A DNA stretch of 64,000 nucleotides, taken from the NCBI RefSeq assembly GCF_904831005.1, contig NZ_LR882982.1, positions 1,178,001 to 1,242,000 of the forward strand. Direction: 5' to 3'. A program made the translations under genes and the position numbers. The DNA comes from Microbacterium hydrocarbonoxydans (GTDB lineage: Bacteria; Actinomycetota; Actinomycetes; Actinomycetales; Microbacteriaceae). Positions 56,913 through 64,000 of this stretch are shown here, piece after piece. Below the pieces are notes generated by a model. That model saw only the letters and a program-made list of their open reading frames with translations, was not told where the DNA came from and made no database searches. Position 1 is the first letter of the stretch; each line of letters starts with the position of its first letter.

Positions 56913-58394
56913 GTGTCAACCCTCAGCGACCTCGCCCATGCCCAGGGCCTCCTGGCCGACAACGACGTCGAATGGCTTCATCGCCTCGCCGGTGACGGCC
57001 AGCTCCTCGCCGACCTCGCCTCGGCTGACATCGTCGTCTGGGTGCAGACGGACGACGGATCGTTCGTCGCGGTCGCGCACGCGCGACCGAGCGGCGCGGC
57101 GACGCTGTTCTATCGCGACATCGTCGGCGAGCGTGTGCGTCCTCAGTGGCGCACGCAGGTGCAGGGGGCGTTCGAGTCCGCGGAGATAGTCGATTCGTCC
57201 TCGCCGGACTGGTTCGAGGAGACCCCGACGCGGGTTCGCGCGGTTCCCATCGTCAGCGCCCGTCCGAGCGGTCAGGCACCGTCGGTGATCGGCGTCGTGA
57301 CACGCCACACGAATCTCGGTGAGGCCCGCACGCCATCGCGTCAGCAGATCACGTTCGACGAGTGCGCGAACGATCTGTTCAGGATGATCGCAGACGGGAG
57401 CTTCCCCGACCTCGCCGCGCCGACCTCGCCTCGACGTGGTGCTCCCCGTGCGTCAGACGGACTCATCCGCATCGATGTCGACGGCATCACGACGTTCGCG
57501 AGCCCCAACGCGCTCTCGGCCTTCAACCGCATGGGCTTCGACGACGAGCTCGAGGGTGAGTCTCTCGCCGAGGTGACGACCCGTCTCGTTCCGCCGTCGA
57601 GGCAGGTCGACGAATCGTTGCCGGTCGTCGTCACGGGGCGAGCGCCCTGGCGGACGGACATCGAAGCACGGGGCGTGACGGTGTCGCTGCGCGCGATCCC
57701 TCTGAAGGATCACGGCACCCGCATCGGGGCGATCCTGTTGTGCCGTGACGTGTCTGAGCTGCGGCATCAGGAGCAGGAGCTCATCACGAAGGACGCGACG
57801 ATCAGGGAGATCCATCACCGCGTCAAGAACAACCTCCAGACGGTGGCATCACTGCTGCGGATCCAGGCTCGCCGCACGCATTCCGACGAGGCCCGCGATG
57901 CCCTCACCCAGGCGATGCGTCGGGTGGATTCGATCGCCGTCGTGCATGACACGCTGGCTCAGGGGCTCACGCAGAAGGTCGACTTCGACGAGGTGTTCCA
58001 CCGCGTCCTCAAGCTGGTCGCGGAGGTGGCCTCTGCGCCGAACACACGCGCGCGCACCCAGTCGACCGGTCGGTTCGGCGTGCTGCCGAGCGAGTATGCG
58101 ACTCCGCTGGCGCTCGCGCTGACCGAAGTCGTCACGAATGCCGTCGAGCACGGCCTCGCCGGCCAGGAGGGAATCGTCACGATCGATGCCACCCGCACCG
58201 AGGAGAACCTGCGAGTGACCGTGCGTGACACCGGTCACGGCCTGCCCGAGGGACGCATCGGTCAGGGATTGGGGACGCAGATCATCCGCACTCTGATCCA
58301 GGGTGAGCTGAGCGGATCCATCGAATGGCACGGCAGCGAGGGCGAGGGGACCGAGGTCGTGATCGACATCCCCCTCCGCTGGCTCACGAAGTAG
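56913..58394 (+). CDS. pdtaS: Sensor histidine kinase PdtaS
   Basis: 493 residues with no membrane helix. Residues 1-150 form a GAF-like domain, 180-280 a PAS domain (DGLIRIDVDGITTFASPNAL), then the HisKA_2 helix REIHHRVKNNLQTVASLL with phospho-acceptor H301 or H302, and a GHKL ATPase (LTEVVTNAVEHGLAG, DTGHGLPEG). PdtaS is the soluble kinase that phosphorylates the RNA-binding antiterminator PdtaR in actinobacteria. No pdtaR gene is in this window. A 21-base-pair bidirectional terminator separates it from whiB1, its usual neighbour. Confidence 0.94.
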   Translation: MSTLSDLAHAQGLLADNDVEWLHRLAGDGQLLADLASADIVVWVQTDDGSFVAVAHARPSGAATLFYRDIVGERVRPQWRTQVQGAFESAEIVDSSSPDWFEETPTRVRAVPIVSARPSGQAPSVIGVVTRHTNLGEARTPSRQQITFDECANDLFRMIADGSFPDLAAPTSPRRGAPRASDGLIRIDVDGITTFASPNALSAFNRMGFDDELEGESLAEVTTRLVPPSRQVDESLPVVVTGRAPWRTDIEARGVTVSLRAIPLKDHGTRIGAILLCRDVSELRHQEQELITKDATIREIHHRVKNNLQTVASLLRIQARRTHSDEARDALTQAMRRVDSIAVVHDTLAQGLTQKVDFDEVFHRVLKLVAEVASAPNTRARTQSTGRFGVLPSEYATPLALALTEVVTNAVEHGLAGQEGIVTIDATRTEENLRVTVRDTGHGLPEGRIGQGLGTQIIRTLIQGELSGSIEWHGSEGEGTEVVIDIPLRWLTK

Positions 58395-58415
58395 GGCGCT
58401 GAAGAGCCGTCGAAA

Positions 58416-58460
58416 TACGAAGAAGCGGCCCGAGACATCGTCTCGGGCCGCTTCTTCGTA
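58416..58460. terminator. Bidirectional terminator between pdtaS and whiB1
   Basis: A perfect 21-base-pair inverted repeat (58416-58436 with 58440-58460) with the loop ATC. It lies between two convergent genes and three bases from the whiB1 stop. It is the longest perfect hairpin seen here and can fold on either strand. Confidence 0.9.
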
Positions 58461-58462
58461 TG

Positions 58463-58711
58463 TCAGGAGGCGCGTCGCGCGCGCGCTGCGCGGCGCTTGA
58501 GAGCGCGGCGCTCGTCTTCGGAGAGGCCACCCCAGACGCCCGAGTCCTGGCTGGTCTCCAGAGCGTACTGCAGGCAGATCTCCGTGACCGTGCAAGTGGC
58601 GCAGACGGTCTTCGCCTTCTCGATCTGGTCGACGGCCGGACCTGTGTTCCCGACGGGGAAGAACAGTTCGGGGTCGACAGTCAAGCAGGCGGCCTTGTCG
58701 CGCCAATCCAT
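58463..58711 (-). CDS. whiB1: WhiB1-type iron-sulfur transcription factor
   Basis: 82 residues. C9, C37, C40 and C46 bind the 4Fe-4S cluster; DWRDKAACLTVDPELFFPVG and SGVWGGLSEDERRALKRR match WhiB1, followed by an Arg/Ala-rich tail that contacts DNA. In M. tuberculosis WhiB1 is essential, reacts with nitric oxide and binds SigA. CGAGGAG stands before the ATG. The 160-base leader region upstream holds no gene and probably carries its promoter. Adjacent pdtaS and whiB1 are Rv3220c and Rv3219. Confidence 0.95.
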   Translation of the reverse strand: MDWRDKAACLTVDPELFFPVGNTGPAVDQIEKAKTVCATCTVTEICLQYALETSQDSGVWGGLSEDERRALKRRAARARRAS

Positions 58712-58812
58712 GGGGGCTCCTCGGTGTGGATTTCAAGAGATGTCGCAGCGCGACGTACTCGGATTTCGGGTGCAGATCGGGTTCAGCTACCCTGTATGAG
58801 ATACGGACGGAT

Positions 58813-58844
58813 GCCCGCATTTGTGATGCGGGCGCGAAGCCCGC
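58813..58844. other. Two mutually exclusive hairpins between whiB1 and the next gene
   Basis: GCCCGCAT (58813-58820) pairs with ATGCGGGC (58826-58833) over a 5-base loop. The same GCGGGC (58828-58833) can instead pair with GCCCGC at 58839-58844. Three arms sharing a centre resemble an attenuator or leader switch, though stems are short. Confidence 0.4.
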
Positions 58845-58876
58845 CCCACGCCGCTGTGGGAGCACATGACGCTGTC

Positions 58877-58882
58877 TATTCT
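58877..58882 (+). promoter_or_regulatory. -10 box of the small membrane protein gene
   Basis: TATTCT, five bases before an in-frame ATG (58888) and 62 bases before the preferred GTG (58945). Confidence 0.45.
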
Positions 58883-58944
58883 GTTACATGAAACCGGCGA
58901 AATCAAGGGTTTCGCTCGTTCTCATTCGATTCTCAGGAGACATC

Positions 58945-59328
58945 GTGCGTTCACCAGGCCTCGCGTTCGCTGCTGCAGCGCTGCTCGCTGCAGAGGGCGT
59001 GGCACTCGCCGTGTTCGCGCTGATCGAGCTGGTGGGGCTGGGAGCGGGTGACGCCGCCTCTCTGCCGACGGCGCTCGCGCTGATAGTCCTCACGGTGCTG
59101 GGCGCCGTCGCCCTCATGGCATTCGCGATCGGCGCTCGTGCAGGTCATTCATGGGCGCGGTCGGGCGGCGTCGTGTTCCAGGTGCTCGCCGTGGCACTCG
59201 CGCTCGCTTCGCTCACGCTTCAGCCGATTCCCTGGCTCTTCACCGTCGCCGTGGGAGTGCCCGCTGTCGTCTGCTTCGGTCTTCTGATCGCGAGCACGCG
59301 CGCCGAGAACGAGCGTCCCGCCGAGTGA
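58945..59328 (+). CDS. Small four-helix membrane protein, unknown function
   Basis: 127 residues with four hydrophobic segments separated by short turns (GLAFAAAALLAAEGVALAVF, ALALIVLTVLGAVALMAFAI, VVFQVLAVALALASLTL, WLFTVAVGVPAVVCFGLLI). The GTG at 58945 is chosen for AGGAG five bases upstream; an ATG at 58888 just after a TATTCT box could give a leaderless form with 19 more, polar residues. No family is recognised. It lies alone between whiB1 and the convergent bcp gene. Confidence 0.75.
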   Translation: MRSPGLAFAAAALLAAEGVALAVFALIELVGLGAGDAASLPTALALIVLTVLGAVALMAFAIGARAGHSWARSGGVVFQVLAVALALASLTLQPIPWLFTVAVGVPAVVCFGLLIASTRAENERPAE

Positions 59329-59343
59329 CGCGACGCCCTCGGC

Positions 59344-59817
59344 TCAGGAATCGATGCCGAGCTGCTTGCGCAGGCGCGCGACGTGTCCGGTGGCCTTGAC
59401 GTTGTACTGAGCGAGCGCGACCGATCCATCTTCATCGATCACGAAAGTCGAGCGGATGACGCCCTCGACCACCTTGCCGTAGTTCATCTTCTCGCCCCAG
59501 GTTCCGTAGGCCGTGTGCACGGCGTGGTCGGGATCGCTGAGCAGGGTGAAGGTGAGTCCGTCGCGATCGCGGAATTCTGCGAGCTTCGCGGGCTCGTCGC
59601 GCGATACGCCGATCACTCGATACCCGGCGCCCTGCAGCGACGAGATGCTGTCGCGGAAGTCGCATGCCTGCGTGGTGCATCCGGGCGTCATGGCGGCGGG
59701 GTAGAAGTAGAGCACGACCTTCTGCCCGCGCAGGTCGGAGAGGCGCACTGTCGCGCCGTCCTGGTCGAGCAGAGTGAAGTCGGGGGCAGCGGTTCCGGGT
59801 TCCAGGCGCACAGTCAC
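59344..59817 (-). CDS. bcp: Peroxiredoxin, BCP/PrxQ type (thiol peroxidase)
   Basis: 157 residues. It reduces hydrogen and organic peroxides with electrons from thioredoxin. PAAMTPGCTTQACDFRDS holds peroxidatic C47 and resolving C52, the four-residue spacing of PrxQ enzymes. LYFYP and GVSRDEPAKLAEFRD are also typical. GTG 59817 follows a TAGGCT box by six bases; the TAG of that box is the rsgA stop codon. An oxidative-stress enzyme close to sigR and rsrA fits their role in redox response. Confidence 0.95.
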   Translation of the reverse strand: MTVRLEPGTAAPDFTLLDQDGATVRLSDLRGQKVVLYFYPAAMTPGCTTQACDFRDSISSLQGAGYRVIGVSRDEPAKLAEFRDRDGLTFTLLSDPDHAVHTAYGTWGEKMNYGKVVEGVIRSTFVIDEDGSVALAQYNVKATGHVARLRKQLGIDS

Positions 59818-59823
59818 GTGCTC

Positions 59824-59829
59824 AGCCTA
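59824..59829 (-). promoter_or_regulatory. -10 box of bcp, predicted leaderless
   Basis: TAGGCT on the minus strand, six bases before GTG 59817; its first three bases are the rsgA stop codon. Confidence 0.5.
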
Positions 59830-60897
59830 TCGGCCGGGAGTCTGCTCGGCCTTGTCGGCGAACGTCTGCAGCAGTCTCTGCAACGAGTCGAGACGGGCGA
59901 GTCCCGTCTCGCTCAGCTCGCCCCGGCCGGCCGCCTCGATCAGAGCGCAGTCGGGCGCGTCCGGAAGGTGTGTGCATCCGCGCGGACACTCCTCGGCGAT
60001 CTCCGCCAGTTCGGTGAACGCGGCCAGGATGTTCTCGGGCTGCACGTGCCCCAGGCCGAACGATCGCACACCGGGAGTGTCGATCACCCAGCCCGCGCCC
60101 TCCGGACCCTCGTAGCGCAGCGACACCGTCGATGACGATGTGTGGCGGCCTCGTCCGGTCACCTGGTTCACGTGTCCGGTGGCGCGGAGCGCGCTCGGCA
60201 CGAGAGCGTTGACCAGCGTGGACTTGCCGACGCCGGAATGGCCCACGAACACCGTCGAATGCCCGACGAGCGCGGCGCCGATCTCGTCGACGGGCATCTC
60301 GTCCTGCGCGCTGGTGAAGACGCGCAGATCGAGCCCGTCGAAGTGGGCGAGGAACTCGCTCGGGTCGGCGAGGTCGGTCTTGGTGACGACGAGCAGAGGG
60401 CGGATGCCCGCGTCGAGAGCCGCGACGAGATACCGGTCCACGAGGCGCGCACGCGGCTCCGGATCTGCGGCGGCGACGACGACGAGCATCTGATCGGCGT
60501 TCGCGACGATGACGCGCTCCACCTGGTCCGTGTCGTCGGCGCTGCGGCGAAGGAGTGACGTGCGATCCACGATTCCCACGATTCGTCCGAGCGTCCCTTC
60601 GTCACCCGTGGTGTCTCCCACGACGCGGGCCTGATCACCCGTCACGATCGGGGTGCGCCGCAGTTCGCGTGCGCGCGCCGCCGTGATCGCGTGTTCGTCA
60701 GGGGTGTCCTCGCCCATCAGCACGGAGTATCGACCGCGGTCGACGCCCAGCACGCGCCCGATCTGCGCATCGTCGTGCGCGGGACGCCGCTTGGTCCGTG
60801 GGCGATTGGCCTTCGGGTTGGGGCGAGTGCGGAAGCTGCTCTCGTCGTACTCCTCGAAGTCGCCGTCGAGGTCGTCGGACTCGTCGAGCCAGCTCAC
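59827..60897 (-). CDS. rsgA: Ribosome small subunit-dependent GTPase RsgA
   Basis: 356 residues from the GTG at 60897, which overlaps the aroA stop (GTGA). After an acidic and basic N-terminal extension come an OB-like domain and a circularly permuted GTPase: VVTKTDLADP is G4, VFVGHSGVGKSTLVNALVP G1 and VIDTPGVRSFGL G3. ECPRGCTHLPDAPDCAL is the C-terminal zinc site. RsgA helps mature the 30S subunit. aroA-rsgA is a conserved actinobacterial pair (Rv3227-Rv3228). Confidence 0.95.
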   Translation of the reverse strand: MSWLDESDDLDGDFEEYDESSFRTRPNPKANRPRTKRRPAHDDAQIGRVLGVDRGRYSVLMGEDTPDEHAITAARARELRRTPIVTGDQARVVGDTTGDEGTLGRIVGIVDRTSLLRRSADDTDQVERVIVANADQMLVVVAAADPEPRARLVDRYLVAALDAGIRPLLVVTKTDLADPSEFLAHFDGLDLRVFTSAQDEMPVDEIGAALVGHSTVFVGHSGVGKSTLVNALVPSALRATGHVNQVTGRGRHTSSSTVSLRYEGPEGAGWVIDTPGVRSFGLGHVQPENILAAFTELAEIAEECPRGCTHLPDAPDCALIEAAGRGELSETGLARLDSLQRLLQTFADKAEQTPGR

Positions 60898-62219
60898 GCG
60901 GATTCGCCTCGCAGCATCCGCTCCCACAGGAGAGTGAACTCCGGGAGGGTCTTCGCTGTCGTGCCGATGTCGTCGATCTCGACTCCGGGGACGCGGAGCC
61001 CGATGAGCGCGCCGGTGGTCGCCATGCGGTGATCGTGGTATGCCGCCCAGGATCCGCCGTGCAGGGGACGAGGAGTGATGCGCAGCCCGTCTGGCAGCTC
61101 TTCGGCTTCGCCGCCGAGAGCGCGGATGTCGGCGATGAGCGCCGCGATGCGATCCGTCTCATGGAGTCGGATGTGCCCGATCCCGCGGATCGTCGTGGGC
61201 CCGGATGCGAACGCGGCGAGTCCCACGAGGGTGGGGGTCAGTTCGCTCGCTGCGGAGAGATCGAGGTCGAGGCCGCGGATCTCGGTGCCGGCCTTGACGG
61301 TGAGGGTGCCGCTGTGGCGTCCGACGTGCGCGCCCATCGCCTGCAGGATCTCGGGCAGCAGGGCACCGGGCTGCGTCGAGTGCACGGGCCAACCGGGAAT
61401 CGACACGGCTCCGCCCGTCACGAGGGCCGCAGCGAGGAACGGCGCCGCATTCGAGAGATCCGGCTCGATGTGGATCTCTTTCGCTCGAGGGACGCCCGCT
61501 TCGACGAGCCACTCGCCGGTGGCCGGCCGCTCGATGCGGATCCCACGTCGGCTCAGGGCCTCGATCGTCATGTCGATGTGGGGGAGGCTCGGAAGCCTGT
61601 CTCCCGTGTGGACCAGATGCAGCCCCACGTCGAATCGGGGAGCGGCGAGAAGAAGGCCCGAGACGAACTGGCTCGACGCCGACGCGTCGATCTCGACACG
61701 TCCGCCGCGGATCCGTCCGTGACCGCGGATCGTGAACGGAAGCGCCCAGGTGCCCTCGTCGTCGATGTCCACACCGAGGTCGCGCAGTGCGCTGATGAGC
61801 CCGCCCATCGGTCGATGCAGCGCCGTCTCGTGCGCGGTGAGGTGCACATCATGCAGTGCCAGACCCGCCAGCGGCGCGATGAAGCGCATCACGGTGCCGG
61901 CCTGACCGCAGTCGACCGTGGTGCCGCCTTCGAGCCGCGCGGGAGTCACCACGAGATCGGGGCCGAACTCTCCGTCGCCGTCGACCTCCTCGACCCCGAC
62001 GCCCAGAGCCCGCAGCGCCTCGACCATGCGACGTGAGTCGTCGGAGTGCAGAGGGGCGATGAGGCGTCCCGGACCATCCGCGATGGCGGCGATGATGAGC
62101 TCACGATTCGTGAGCGACTTGGAACCAGGAACGGTCACCGTGGCGCTCACGGGAGCGGACGTCGTCGGCGCCACGTAGGCGCCCTGGACAGGGGAGGGGG
62201 AATACCTGTTGGCGCTCAT
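60894..62219 (-). CDS. aroA: 3-phosphoshikimate 1-carboxyvinyltransferase (EPSP synthase)
   Basis: 441 residues. VTVPGSKSLTNRELIIAAI is the N-terminal substrate loop with catalytic Lys, DCGQAGTVMRFIAPLAGLAL and SSQFVSGLLLAAP follow, and the C-terminal half has FASGPTTIRGIGHIRLHETD with the essential Arg and Glu. It joins phosphoenolpyruvate to shikimate-3-phosphate in the aromatic pathway. The TTTACT box at 62233-62238 on the minus strand is its probable -10 element, with a very short leader. The SigR-type promoter of the divergent sigma gene covers its start codon. Confidence 0.96.
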   Translation of the reverse strand: MSANRYSPSPVQGAYVAPTTSAPVSATVTVPGSKSLTNRELIIAAIADGPGRLIAPLHSDDSRRMVEALRALGVGVEEVDGDGEFGPDLVVTPARLEGGTTVDCGQAGTVMRFIAPLAGLALHDVHLTAHETALHRPMGGLISALRDLGVDIDDEGTWALPFTIRGHGRIRGGRVEIDASASSQFVSGLLLAAPRFDVGLHLVHTGDRLPSLPHIDMTIEALSRRGIRIERPATGEWLVEAGVPRAKEIHIEPDLSNAAPFLAAALVTGGAVSIPGWPVHSTQPGALLPEILQAMGAHVGRHSGTLTVKAGTEIRGLDLDLSAASELTPTLVGLAAFASGPTTIRGIGHIRLHETDRIAALIADIRALGGEAEELPDGLRITPRPLHGGSWAAYHDHRMATTGALIGLRVPGVEIDDIGTTAKTLPEFTLLWERMLRGESA

Positions 62220-62224
62220 CGGTT
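62199..62224 (+). promoter_or_regulatory. SigR/SigH-type promoter of sigR (autoregulation)
   Basis: GGAAT (62199-62203) and GTT (62222-62224) are separated by exactly 18 bases, the published Streptomyces SigR consensus. The sigR ATG lies 65 bases downstream. The element overlaps the first codons of aroA on the other strand. Confidence 0.75.
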
Positions 62225-62232
62225 CCCACCTT

Positions 62233-62238
62233 AGTAAA
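62233..62238 (-). promoter_or_regulatory. -10 box of aroA
   Basis: TTTACT on the minus strand, thirteen bases before the aroA ATG; AAGGTGG follows it. Confidence 0.4.
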
Positions 62239-62288
62239 CGTGAGTCGCCGCCTGACCGAATGGCGTGGGCTCGCGAGGAGGAGAGAGC

Positions 62289-62951
62289 ATGCTCGACACG
62301 TTGGAACGCGAGTTCGCAGACGTCGTCGGCCTAGACTGGCCGGTGATGGATGACACCGCAACCGCAGACACGGTCAGCGATCCTCGACGCGAATTCGAGG
62401 AACAGGCGATCCCCTTCATGGATCAGCTGTACGCCGCCGCCATGCGCATGACCCGCAACCCTTCCGACGCCGCGGATCTCGTACAGGAGACCTTCGTGAA
62501 GGCGTACGGCTCGTGGTCGACCTTCGCGCAGGGCACGAACCTCAAGGCGTGGCTCTACCGCATCCTGACGAACACCTACATCAACATCTACCGCAAGAAG
62601 CAGCGGGAGCCGTTCCAGGGCACGATCGACGAACTCGAGGACTGGCAGCTCGGCGGAGCCGAGTCGACGACTGCCTCGCATGGGCGGTCGGCCGAAGCCG
62701 AGGCGATCGATCACATGCCCGCTTCCGTCGTCAAGGATGCGCTGCAGGCGGTTCCGGAGGACTTCCGGCTGGCGGTCTACCTCGCCGACGTCGAAGGATT
62801 CGCGTATCAGGAGATCGCGGACATCATGAAGACACCCATCGGCACCGTGATGAGCCGTCTGCACCGAGGCAGGCGGATGCTGCGGGAGCTGTTGGCCGAC
62901 TACGCCGCAGAGCGGGGAATCTCCGCGGCCGACCCGAGGAGCAGGAAATGA
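62289..62951 (+). CDS. sigR: ECF sigma factor SigR/SigH, redox stress response
   Basis: 220 residues from ATG 62289, which has GGAGGAGAG; an internal ATG at 62346, eight bases after a TAGACT box, could give a 201-residue form. Sigma region 2 is at about 40-115 ([40 protein letters not shown]) and region 4 at about 150-205 ([30 protein letters not shown]). These are nearly identical to Streptomyces SigR and mycobacterial SigH, which control thioredoxin and other thiol-stress genes. The stop overlaps rsrA by 4 bases. Confidence 0.96.
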   Translation: MLDTLEREFADVVGLDWPVMDDTATADTVSDPRREFEEQAIPFMDQLYAAAMRMTRNPSDAADLVQETFVKAYGSWSTFAQGTNLKAWLYRILTNTYINIYRKKQREPFQGTIDELEDWQLGGAESTTASHGRSAEAEAIDHMPASVVKDALQAVPEDFRLAVYLADVEGFAYQEIADIMKTPIGTVMSRLHRGRRMLRELLADYAAERGISAADPRSRK

Positions 62952-63193
62952 CCGACTGCGGCTGCGACAAAGCCCGAAAGGACCTGGAGGAGTACCTCCG
63001 CAACGAAGTGTGCAACACCGAGCACACGGAGATCCGCGAGCACCTGGAGAACTGTCCCTCGTGCCGTGATGAGGCGCTGGTCGCGACGACGCTGACAGAG
63101 GTCGTCGCGCGCGCCTGCAAGGAGACGGCACCCGAGGAGCTCCGCGATCAGGTGTTCGCCCGACTGCGCGAGGTCCAGGCAGCCCAGCACTGA
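62948..63193 (+). CDS. rsrA: Zinc-binding anti-sigma factor RsrA
   Basis: 81 residues. H32-x3-C36-x2-C39 (HLENCPSC) is the ZAS motif; C4, C6 and C22 are additional cysteines, one likely a zinc ligand or disulfide partner. Reduced, zinc-loaded RsrA holds SigR inactive; disulfide stress releases it. The ATG overlaps the sigR stop (ATGA), giving equal translation. The ribosome site GCAGGA lies within the sigR end. Confidence 0.95.
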   Translation: MTDCGCDKARKDLEEYLRNEVCNTEHTEIREHLENCPSCRDEALVATTLTEVVARACKETAPEELRDQVFARLREVQAAQH

Positions 63194-63216
63194 GTCTGCG
63201 TCGAGTCCTGCCCCCG

Positions 63217-63222
63217 TAGTGT
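63217..63222 (+). promoter_or_regulatory. -10 box of the Eis-like gene, predicted leaderless
   Basis: TAGTGT, six bases before the ATG at 63229. Confidence 0.45.
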
Positions 63223-63228
63223 GGGTGC

Positions 63229-64000
63229 ATGACCGTGATCGACTTCCGTGCCCTTCCTGCCGATTCCGAGTCTGCTGCGCGACTCGCAGCGGAATCGCTG
63301 ACGTATCGGGTGCTCGACACTGCGGATCCGGTGGCGTCCGAGCTCTTCCAACGGGCCACGTCACGCGGATTCCTCGGTGCGGAGCCCACGACGGACGCAC
63401 TGCGATTCGGGCGATCCGCTCTCGAGGCCAGACGCAACATCGGCGTCTACGACGACGCGCCCGGCGCGGACTCTCGTCCCGTGGCGACGATCGACTCGTG
63501 GGTCACGCCGCTCACCGTCCCCGGAGGCGAGAGCCTGCCGATGTGGGCGATCAGCGGGGTGACGGTCTCGGCCACCCACAGGCGTCGTGGCATCGCCCGC
63601 GCGCTCCTCGAGGGGGAACTCCGCGCCGCAGCGTCGGCGGGTGTCCCCATCGCGGGGCTGACCGTCTCGGAGGCGACCATCTACGGTCGCTATGGCTTCG
63701 GCTCGGCGCTGCCGGTGGTGCGATTCGCCGTCGACACCCGCAGGGCCGGGTGGGCGGGACCTGCGTTGCGGGCTCGTTCGAGTACGTCGAGGGGGAATCC
63801 CTCGCCGCTGAGCTCGGAGCCGTGCATGAGCGTGCACGCCACTCGCGTCCAGGACAGATCCCCGGGTGGAGATCGCGCTGGGAGGGGATGGCGGGTCTCT
63901 CTCCGAGCGACCCGGATCGCGACAAGGTGCGCGGCGTGCGCTACCGCGACTCTTCGGGAGCGGTGCACGGAGTGATGGCTTTCCGCCTGAGTGAGCGCAG
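63229..64000 (+). pseudogene. Eis-like GNAT N-acetyltransferase, frameshifted and cut by the window edge
   Basis: The first frame from ATG 63229 gives a GNAT domain of the Eis type: WAISGVTVSATHRRRGIARA binds acetyl-CoA and VSEATIYGRYGFGSALPVV is the Eis-specific segment. After AVDTRRAGWAG (about 63756) this frame turns into Arg/Ser-rich sequence and stops at 63975. The frame one base back continues with natural sequence, FEYVEGESLAAELG and GMAGLSPSDPDRDKVRGVRY, and stays open to the edge. One G missing from the G-rich run at 63743-63758 would explain this. It may be a real mutation or a sequencing error. Eis enzymes acetylate aminoglycosides and other amines. Confidence 0.85.

Overview
The window is chromosomal DNA from a high-GC actinobacterium, most probably a Microbacteriaceae member such as Microbacterium. 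Evidence is the third-position GC bias, many GTG starts, two WhiB proteins, MtrA-MtrB-LpqB, a SecA without a C-terminal zinc finger, a SigR/RsrA pair, a fused RmlC-RmlD, and many start codons placed 6-7 bases after a TANNNT box, which suggests leaderless mRNAs. I saw no rRNA, tRNA, CRISPR array, insertion sequence or prophage. No stretch above 300 bases lacks a gene; the largest gap, about 230 bases at 58712-58944, holds hairpins and promoters.

The left part, 1-27272, is a surface-glycan region. It holds six small family 2 glycosyltransferases plus a GlfT2-like one, a nucleotide-sugar epimerase, a Wzx-type flippase, three OafA-type acyltransferases (two with SGNH domains), a DUF2304/polyprenyl-glycosyltransferase pair and a large secreted repeat protein. 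It also holds the dTDP-rhamnose genes (rmlA, rmlB, rmlCD), galactofuranose genes (glf, glfT2-like), a Wzm/Wzt-type ABC exporter and two tandem polymerase/ligase-like membrane proteins. Together they suggest a rhamnose- and galactofuranose-containing, O-acylated wall polysaccharide.

The middle, 27359-41553, runs manA, whiB2-like, a 1002-residue membrane glycosyltransferase, a DUF5719 protein, Rv3259-like and DUF3499 genes. It then has RDD, SpoIIM, DUF58, MoxR, DUF4350, DUF4129 and a multi-pass membrane protein. The last block resembles M. tuberculosis Rv3690-Rv3695 and is an uncharacterised envelope-associated set.

The right part, 41650-64000, is conserved regulatory and housekeeping DNA: mtrA-mtrB-lpqB, comF-like, hpf, secA, an aminotransferase, an orphan CpaE/CpaB-like pair, pdtaS, whiB1, bcp, rsgA-aroA and sigR-rsrA. 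It ends in an Eis-like acetyltransferase whose frame is broken. Gene content matches the mycobacterial Rv3219-Rv3260 neighbourhood. A textbook SigR-type promoter (GGAAT-N18-GTT) precedes sigR and overlaps the start of divergent aroA.
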